Assembly (NCBI RefSeq): GCF_003114815.1 | Contig: NZ_BFAZ01000005.1 | Coordinates: 186,001-250,000, forward strand | Direction: 5' to 3' | Source of the DNA: Leptospira ellinghausenii | GTDB lineage: Bacteria; Spirochaetota; Leptospiria; Leptospirales; Leptospiraceae | Length of the DNA stretch: 64,000 bases | In this document: positions 58,588 through 64,000 of the stretch, piece after piece | Numbering within the stretch: position 1 is the first letter of the stretch | Layout of the letters: each line of letters starts with the position of its first letter | Program-made: the position numbers and the translations under genes | Notes under the pieces: generated by a model | Told to the model about the DNA's origin: nothing | The model's database searches: none | What the model saw: the letters and a program-made list of their open reading frames with translations, nothing else

Positions 58588-59361
58588 TCATTTTTTTTCT
58601 CTAAATTGAAATGGTTTTTCTTTTGTAAATGATTTAAACTGTCTGATAAAATGAGATTGATCGGCATACCCAATATTATATGCGATATCAGTTAACTTTG
58701 ATTTTTTACCTGCACTCATTTCAAACAAACTAGTTTGGAAACGAATGATTGTTGCGAATTGTTTGGGAGTGAGTCCAACGAAATTTTGGAATTTCCGTTG
58801 CATGGTACGTTCCGACATTTTAAAATCACTCGCGATCTTAAATATTTCACAATTCCCGTTAGTATCGATGATTGTTTGTAAACAAGAATGTAAAATCAAA
58901 TCAGGCAAAAAACCTTTCGACCTTTTTTGAAGATATTCTAAAATTGCTTCTTCTGCCAAGGTAGTTGAATGTTGTTGTATTGCCTTATGAAATTTTGATT
59001 CATTTATCCATTCCGATTTTTGGATTGTCCAACAGGAATTCGTTAGTTCTGCAATGGGATTTCCAAAAGATGCCTCGACAAAACTTGGGAACAGTTGGAC
59101 CATCACAAAAAAATATGGGCCTTCTATTTCAATCTGAATTGGTTCCAATGTTTGGCCGTATATGAATACAGGATCCATAATTTTGGAAATTTTACCAACA
59201 ATGACTTTTACAGGAGCATTTGAATGAAAAAAAACAAGTCCTGGAAAACCATCAGCAAAAAAAGGTAATACTTCTTTTTTGGAAGTCATTGATTCAAAAA
59301 TAAAAATATCTTTTGCTATGTATTGTAAATCTTTTGGAATTTTTGGATTTGGACGAGACAT
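58588..59361 (-). CDS. AraC-family transcriptional regulator
   Basis: 257 residues. The C-terminal AraC DNA-binding domain has two helix-turn-helix units (FKIASDFKMSERTMQRKFQN; LTDIAYNIGYADQSHFIRQFKSFT, about 170-250). The N-terminal ~150 residues form a cupin-like sensor region beginning with a segment common to regulators that precede small redox or SDR genes. Upstream of the NmrA-like gene on the same strand and divergent from the luciferase-like gene, so it could control either. Confidence 0.87.
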   Translation of the reverse strand: MSRPNPKIPKDLQYIAKDIFIFESMTSKKEVLPFFADGFPGLVFFHSNAPVKVIVGKISKIMDPVFIYGQTLEPIQIEIEGPYFFVMVQLFPSFVEASFGNPIAELTNSCWTIQKSEWINESKFHKAIQQHSTTLAEEAILEYLQKRSKGFLPDLILHSCLQTIIDTNGNCEIFKIASDFKMSERTMQRKFQNFVGLTPKQFATIIRFQTSLFEMSAGKKSKLTDIAYNIGYADQSHFIRQFKSFTKEKPFQFREKK

Positions 59362-59564
59362 GAATCTTTTGGAATTGTTGACAGGTTTACTTTCTTGATT
59401 TTCTTAAGAATTGATTAGACGAAATTCAAGATCCATTCGATTTTTTTTATTTTATTTTCCATAAAAAAACAAAGTCACCTCACATAACGAGCGTATTTGG
59501 TTTTTCTAATGAATCTATTTTTCAAAATTTTCTACATTTACAGAAAATAACTCTTTCTGGGAAT

Positions 59565-60593
59565 ATGATATCATACGTGAAACTTTCAATCTTAGATTTA
59601 GTTTTTATCAACCAAGGCCAGACAACTAAAGAAGCAATTCAAAATAGTGTGCGTGTGGCAAAGGCAGTAGAAACATTTGGTTATCATCGAATATGGATCG
59701 CAGAACATCATAATTTCCCTTCCATTGCTAGTGCTGCAACATCAGTTGTCATCGGTCATTTAGCGGAACAAACAAAATCCATTCGTGTAGGAGCTGGGGG
59801 CATCATGTTACCAAACCACTCCCCACTCGTGATTGCTGAACAATTTGGAACATTAGAAAGTTTATATCCGAACCGGATTGATTTAGGGTTGGGCAGAGCT
59901 CCAGGGACAGACCAACTCACCTTACGCGCATTACGTAGAGACCCTATGGCATCTCAACATTTCCCTGAAGATGTCAAAGAACTTTTAGAATATTTGTCTT
60001 CTGACAGAAAAGATGGAATGGTAAATGCAATCCCAGGTTATGGAACCAATGTTCCTGTTTGGATTTTGGGTTCTAGTTTATTTGGAGCTCAACTTGCGGC
60101 ACTACTTGGTTTACCATTTGCATTTGCATCTCATTTTGCTCCTACCTATTTAAAAGATGCCGTTACAATCTATAAAAAACAATTTCGTCCATCGCAATAC
60201 TTACAATCCCCCTATGCCATGATTGCAATGAATGTTGTGGCAGCCGACACTGACGAAGAAGCGAATTATCTATTCACAAGTGTCGAACAGTCATTTCTCG
60301 GTATACTCAGAAATAAACGTGCTCCTTTTCCACCTCCTGTTCTATCAATGGATGATTTTTGGTCTGAACAAGAGAAACAAATGGCAAAACAAATGTTATC
60401 CGTTTCAGCGGTAGGATCGAAAGAGACAATTGTCCAGAAAATAAACAAAATCCAAGATGAGATCCAAGCTGATGAATTGATTGTAGTATCCTCTGTTTTC
60501 GACATAGATAAAAGAATCCGTTCGTTTGAGATCCTGATGGAAGTCCAAGAACAAATTTTTGATCCCTCTACCGCGAGAGCTGTGAAAAATTAG
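59565..60593 (+). CDS. luciferase-like monooxygenase (LLM-class flavin-dependent oxidoreductase)
   Basis: 342 residues, bacterial luciferase-like barrel of the MsnO8-type subgroup. Features: [19 protein letters not shown] at the N-terminus, [43 protein letters not shown], and [23 protein letters not shown]. It likely uses reduced flavin to oxidise a small substrate that cannot be read from sequence. The gene is divergent from the AraC regulator across a 203-bp gap containing TTGACA and small AT-rich palindromes. Single gene. Confidence 0.9.
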   Translation: MISYVKLSILDLVFINQGQTTKEAIQNSVRVAKAVETFGYHRIWIAEHHNFPSIASAATSVVIGHLAEQTKSIRVGAGGIMLPNHSPLVIAEQFGTLESLYPNRIDLGLGRAPGTDQLTLRALRRDPMASQHFPEDVKELLEYLSSDRKDGMVNAIPGYGTNVPVWILGSSLFGAQLAALLGLPFAFASHFAPTYLKDAVTIYKKQFRPSQYLQSPYAMIAMNVVAADTDEEANYLFTSVEQSFLGILRNKRAPFPPPVLSMDDFWSEQEKQMAKQMLSVSAVGSKETIVQKINKIQDEIQADELIVVSSVFDIDKRIRSFEILMEVQEQIFDPSTARAVKN

Positions 60594-60668
60594 TTTTGGT
60601 ACCTTTCCCATTCTATAGTATCCTATACAATCAGGGAGAGTTACTCTAAGTTCGCCAGGGAGAAATAT

Positions 60669-61706
60669 ATGCCATTTCGAAAACTATCCTATTCATTGAT
60701 TTTCATTTCACTTTGTGTTTTCACCATGGATTCTTGCGAGCGAGGTTTCATACGTTCAACCCTCAAAGAAAAGTTCCAGAAAAAAATCAGTGAATTACCT
60801 GCTCCGAACGCGATAACTGATTTCACCAGGCCCATTACAACCCCAGGTGACTATGTGTTTTCGACCATACACCAAGAGATCCTTCGTTATTATAAAATCC
60901 ACGTTCCAAAAAGTTACAATCAAGTTAAAACTGTCCCACTTTTATTTGTTTTCCACGGTGGTGGAGGTGATATGGAAATCCAATCAAAGGAAGAGTATTA
61001 CCACCAAATTTCTAAATCAGAAGAGTTAGGACACATCGTTGTATTTCCGAATGGATACAGTGTATACAAATCGGGAAAAATTGCGACTTGGAATGCAGGC
61101 AATTGTTGTGGAGAAGCAAAAAAGGCGAATATAGATGATCTTGGATTTGTAAAGGTTATCCTTGGCCACCTAACAGAAAAAATGAACATTGACAAAAAAA
61201 GAATTTATTCTACTGGAATGTCAAATGGGGCAATGATGTCCTACCAAATTGCATGTTCAATGGCAAATCAATTTTCTGGGATCACTGCTGTGGCAGGAAC
61301 TGATAATACAGTGGATTGCAAACCTTCCAAACCAATTTCCATTTTTCATATACATGCTAAAAATGATGATAAAGTATTATTTTATGGTGGAGCAGGTTCC
61401 AGCTTCACTGACAGAACACTCATTACGGATTTTGTTTCTGTTCCGAAAACTGTATCCAAATGGGTACAATTGAACGGTTGTCATCCCACACCAAAAATTG
61501 TGTTACAAAATAAAGATGTCACATGTGAAGAGTATCATGAATGCAAAGAAGGTGTGACAGTGAAACTTTGTGTGACGGAAGATGGTGGGCATTCTTGGCC
61601 AGGTGGGAAAAAACCTTCTCTTCTGTTAGGTGGTGAATCACCAACAAAAGCGATCATTGCCAATGATGTGATGTGGGATTTTTTCAAATCCCATCCCAAT
61701 CAGTAA
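60669..61706 (+). CDS. PHB depolymerase-like / feruloyl-esterase-like lipoprotein
   Basis: 345 residues. Signal peptide with a lipobox-like site at about Cys23 (VFTMDSC). An alpha/beta-hydrolase of the LpqC/PHB-depolymerase type: LFVFHGGGGDME (oxyanion), NAGNCCGEAKKANIDDLGFV, STGMSNGAMMSYQIAC with the nucleophile Ser in GMSNG, and the C-terminal EDGGHSWPGG with the catalytic His. The N-terminal PxxYV-type handshake resembles secreted polyester or feruloyl esterases. It probably acts outside the inner membrane on polyesters or plant esters; the substrate is unproven. AGGGAGA seven bases before the ATG fixes the start. Confidence 0.87.
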   Translation: MPFRKLSYSLIFISLCVFTMDSCERGFIRSTLKEKFQKKISELPAPNAITDFTRPITTPGDYVFSTIHQEILRYYKIHVPKSYNQVKTVPLLFVFHGGGGDMEIQSKEEYYHQISKSEELGHIVVFPNGYSVYKSGKIATWNAGNCCGEAKKANIDDLGFVKVILGHLTEKMNIDKKRIYSTGMSNGAMMSYQIACSMANQFSGITAVAGTDNTVDCKPSKPISIFHIHAKNDDKVLFYGGAGSSFTDRTLITDFVSVPKTVSKWVQLNGCHPTPKIVLQNKDVTCEEYHECKEGVTVKLCVTEDGGHSWPGGKKPSLLLGGESPTKAIIANDVMWDFFKSHPNQ

Positions 61707-61722
61707 CATTCATTTTCTAGAC

Positions 61723-62010
61723 TCATAATTTCCAAGGCAATTGAACTAACTTCTGGTTCATTCTGTATTCGAATGCCAATGTCTCCATACATTGGAAACA
61801 CAAACAATCTGTATACTGAGTTGCCAAATATTCAGTTTCTTCCTTTGTCAATTGAACTTTCGTACACTGGCACAATTGAATGGAACCAACCTTACATTCA
61901 AAAATTCGCAAACAGTTGGGGCAAATTTTTTCCTCATGTTTGATCACTGACCCCTGGGAATTGTATGTTGAATCTTGTATTGGATTTTTGTTTGGTTTTG
62001 GTTCTTTCAA
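61723..62010 (-). CDS. cysteine-rich CWC-family protein
   Basis: 95 residues. After a polar N-terminus the pattern is ICPNCLRIFECKVGSIQLCQC and later YTDCLCFQCM, with nine cysteines in two clusters, the arrangement of small CWC-family proteins, probably zinc- or iron-binding. Their cellular role is not known. It is convergent with the esterase gene (16-base gap). The ~190 bases upstream, before eutC, hold no supported gene. Confidence 0.8.
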   Translation of the reverse strand: MKEPKPNKNPIQDSTYNSQGSVIKHEEKICPNCLRIFECKVGSIQLCQCTKVQLTKEETEYLATQYTDCLCFQCMETLAFEYRMNQKLVQLPWKL

Positions 62011-62199
62011 ATGGTGACTCCTATAGATTTAGAATCACACAATCGAATTGGGTGATCCGGCGAATTTGTCCGGGACCCTAATATGAACAAGGAACCAATG
62101 AACGTTTACGGGCGATTCATTTGTGGGAAGATCCGACTTTTTTGAATCCGATCAACGAATTCAAATTCACGGTTGCACCGTCAGTTGAGGAGTTTCACC

Positions 62200-62994
62200 T
62201 CATTCCTCCCGGAATGATTTCAGTTTAGAAAGATCCTCTTTCATGTCAATCGACTGTTTTGGTTTTGGCATTTGGTCTTTGAGTAAAACACCAGAGCGTT
62301 TTTGGGAAATACTTTCCTGGATTAAGTAAATTGTTTTATCGCAGGCTAACGGTAGCGGAAATCCAAGTGGTCTGACATTGGAAATACAATTTCTTGTTTC
62401 ATCCGTTTTTCCTATTTTTGGTTCATACGTAAGATAAAGTCCAAGGCTATCGGAGGAACTAAGACCAGGCCTTTCTCCAATGATCACTAAACAAATTTTG
62501 GATTGTAAAATTTCGGAAATTTCATCTCCGATCGCAACTCTACCCCATTGTGCCACTACTAAAGGTGCAAGTTTAAGATGCAAAAATTCAATTTTCGAAA
62601 GGAATCCTTCTAAAAATAGAAGTAAGTTTTCATCGATTGCTTTCGCAGACAAACCATCCACACAAACAATTCCCAAATCATAACCCTTCTCCATTGAATC
62701 CAATTTGAGTATTGATTCTTCCGAAAGCCTTCTGCCCAAATCAGGCCTTAATAAATACTCTTGTTTAGAGGTTACTCGGCTTTTGACAAATTGGTGTTGG
62801 ATTCCATATAACTTTGAGATTGACTTCAATTTATCAAAAATTGGATCCCAAGAAGGTTCTTGTACAACTGCATCTTTTGCCTTCGCATGGTCCATCCTAA
62901 ACTTTAACATGTCTTTGGTGGAAATAGAAGCACCAAATCTTCCAAGTCCAATCCTTGCTTGTGTGAATTGTTTCCATCGATCTAAATTTGACAT
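62200..62994 (-). CDS. eutC: ethanolamine ammonia-lyase small subunit
   Basis: 264 residues. Family landmarks: FTQARIGLGRFGASISTKDMLKF (about 10-31), DHAKAKDAVV, LRPDLGRRLSE, VCVDGLSAKAI, VVAQWGRVAIGDEI and VIGERPGLSSSDSLG, the last forming part of the cobalamin-binding face. With EutB it makes the adenosylcobalamin-dependent enzyme that splits ethanolamine into acetaldehyde and ammonia. It starts two bases after the eutB stop, so the two are cotranscribed. No microcompartment shell gene is seen on this side. Confidence 0.92.
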   Translation of the reverse strand: MSNLDRWKQFTQARIGLGRFGASISTKDMLKFRMDHAKAKDAVVQEPSWDPIFDKLKSISKLYGIQHQFVKSRVTSKQEYLLRPDLGRRLSEESILKLDSMEKGYDLGIVCVDGLSAKAIDENLLLFLEGFLSKIEFLHLKLAPLVVAQWGRVAIGDEISEILQSKICLVIIGERPGLSSSDSLGLYLTYEPKIGKTDETRNCISNVRPLGFPLPLACDKTIYLIQESISQKRSGVLLKDQMPKPKQSIDMKEDLSKLKSFREE

Positions 62995-62996
62995 AA

Positions 62997-64000
62997 TTAA
63001 TCCAACCTCATTCCTTTTTCAAACAAGGAGACCATTTGATTCTCAACTGGTAAAAACTGTTTCCCATTTGAAAAAATTCCTTTTTGAACCAACCATTGTT
63101 CAAATTCAGGTGCCGGTTTTAATCCCAATACTTGTCTTAGATACAATGCATCATGAAATGAAGTACTTTGGTATGATAACATTACATCGTCAGCACCAGG
63201 TATTCCCATGATAAAATTACACCCTGCCACCCCTAGGAGAGTTAATAAGGTATCCATATCATCTTGGTCTGCATCAGCGTGATTCGTATAACAAATGTCA
63301 ACTCCCATGGGTAAACCCATTAGTTTTCCACAAAAATGATCTTCCAAACCTGCACGAATGATTTGTTTTCCATTGTATAAATACTCAGGGCCGATAAAAC
63401 CAACGACAGTATTCACAAGTAAGGGAGAAAATTTTCTGGCAACGGCATATGCTCTCACTTCTAAAGTTTGTTGGTCAATGCCATGATGCGCCCCTGCTGA
63501 AAGCGCACTCCCTTGCCCTGTTTCAAAATACATTACGTTATTTCCAATGGATCCTCTCTTTAAAGACAATGCCATATCTCTTGCTTCTGCTAATAGAGAA
63601 AGATTGATACCAAAACTCTGATTCAAATCTTCTGTTCCGCCGATGGATTGGAATACTAAGTCTAGTGGTGCTCCTTTTTGCATCACTTGCATTGAGGTGG
63701 TTACATGGGTGAGGATACAAGATTGAGTTGGGATGGAATATGTTTGAATGATTGCATCTAACATTTCTAATAATGAAATACAAGTTGGGACATGGTCTGT
63801 GGCAGGATTAATTCCGATCACAGCATCTCCACTTCCAAGTAACAATCCATCTAAGATACTGGCAGCAATCCCTTTCGGGTCATCTGTGGGATGGTTAGGT
63901 TGCAAACGAACCGACAACCTTCCAGGTAATCCTATTGTATTTCGAAACTTTGTGATAATTTTGATTTTTTGACTGACTAAAATTAAATCCTGATTGGACA
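62997..64000 (-). CDS. eutB: ethanolamine ammonia-lyase large subunit, N-terminus beyond window
   Basis: The frame is open through the right edge, so about 333 C-terminal residues are visible of roughly 450. Recognisable segments are TIGLPGRLSVRLQPNHPTDD, GINPATDHV, GQGSALSAGAHHGIDQQTLE, LVNTVVGFIGPEYLYNG, GLEDHFCGKLMGLPMGVDICYTNHADAD and MGIPGADDVMLSYQ, which form the substrate and corrin-binding barrel. An internal TTG at 63917 could be mistaken for a start, but homologous sequence continues upstream of it. Catalyses B12-dependent deamination of ethanolamine together with EutC, encoded two bases downstream. Confidence 0.93.
   Translation of the reverse strand, partial: SNQDLILVSQKIKIITKFRNTIGLPGRLSVRLQPNHPTDDPKGIAASILDGLLLGSGDAVIGINPATDHVPTCISLLEMLDAIIQTYSIPTQSCILTHVTTSMQVMQKGAPLDLVFQSIGGTEDLNQSFGINLSLLAEARDMALSLKRGSIGNNVMYFETGQGSALSAGAHHGIDQQTLEVRAYAVARKFSPLLVNTVVGFIGPEYLYNGKQIIRAGLEDHFCGKLMGLPMGVDICYTNHADADQDDMDTLLTLLGVAGCNFIMGIPGADDVMLSYQSTSFHDALYLRQVLGLKPAPEFEQWLVQKGIFSNGKQFLPVENQMVSLFEKGMRLD

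Noticed and set aside
62072..62227. Open plus-strand frame in the gap before eutC (…HLWEDPTFLNPINEF…)
   Set aside because: No ATG start or ribosome-binding site, and it ends inside eutC antisense; composition alone is not enough.
1..64000. CRISPR arrays, insertion sequences, prophage or integron structures
   Set aside because: No regularly spaced repeats, transposase, integrase other than Xer, or phage genes were seen; short palindromes are all single or paired and sit beside genes.

Overview
The window reads as spirochaete chromosome, most likely Leptospira and probably the saprophytic (L. biflexa-like) branch. This is an inference from the AT-rich base composition, many lipoproteins with loose spirochaetal lipoboxes, several 7TM/SpoIIE-type phosphatases and sensor kinases, a CIRCE-controlled clpB, and a mix of fatty-acid and ethanolamine catabolism genes. 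I see no rRNA, tRNA, CRISPR array, insertion sequence or prophage. Genes are dense and mostly on the minus strand. Both ends are cut: a FecR-domain lipoprotein runs off the left edge and eutB runs off the right edge.

Layout. 1-7.8 kb: FecR lipoprotein, a CLC exchanger with the signature motifs of fluoride/proton antiporters, a PlsC-type acyltransferase, a receiver-PAS-kinase hybrid, and a TetR-lnt pair. 7.9-12.4 kb: a Xer recombinase divergent from recA, a lipoprotein and an aldo/keto reductase. 12.4-22.6 kb: clpB with a CIRCE operator, a 7TM/SpoIIE phosphatase, then a minus-strand operon (P-type ATPase, patatin, hybrid kinase) ending in a decayed receiver domain. 22.7-31.5 kb: a secernin-like C69 hydrolase, then an operon of SpoIIE phosphatase, histidine kinase, a flavin/Fe-S membrane fusion protein and glycerate kinase, then a Fur-family regulator with its own 7-1-7 operator.

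33-41.5 kb holds the most notable locus: six tightly packed genes in the order eboA-B-C-D-E-F, a complete ebo cluster. This family is known from cyanobacteria, some pseudomonads and eustigmatophyte plastids. It combines a sugar-phosphate cyclase, a UbiA prenyltransferase, a TIM-barrel isomerase, a metal-dependent hydrolase and a phosphodiesterase, which suggests synthesis of a prenylated cyclitol-like molecule whose identity is unknown. A cyclic-nucleotide-binding-domain protein lies just downstream.

41.7-52.9 kb: an outer-membrane beta-barrel, a TetR/dehydrogenase pair with a clear operator, small secreted proteins (Cys-rich, EF-hand), a hemolysin III homologue, a serine-hydrolase pseudogene, and an acyl-CoA dehydrogenase/2,4-dienoyl-CoA reductase operon facing a TetR gene across two identical-type operators. 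53-57.7 kb: a neutral ceramidase lipoprotein divergent from an endoglycoceramidase-like GH5 enzyme, together a plausible glycosphingolipid-degrading module. 57.7-64 kb: an NmrA-like protein with an AraC regulator, a luciferase-like flavoenzyme, a depolymerase-like esterase lipoprotein, a CWC protein and eutBC.

All calls rest on reading motifs, lengths, spacing and repeats by eye; no database search was run.
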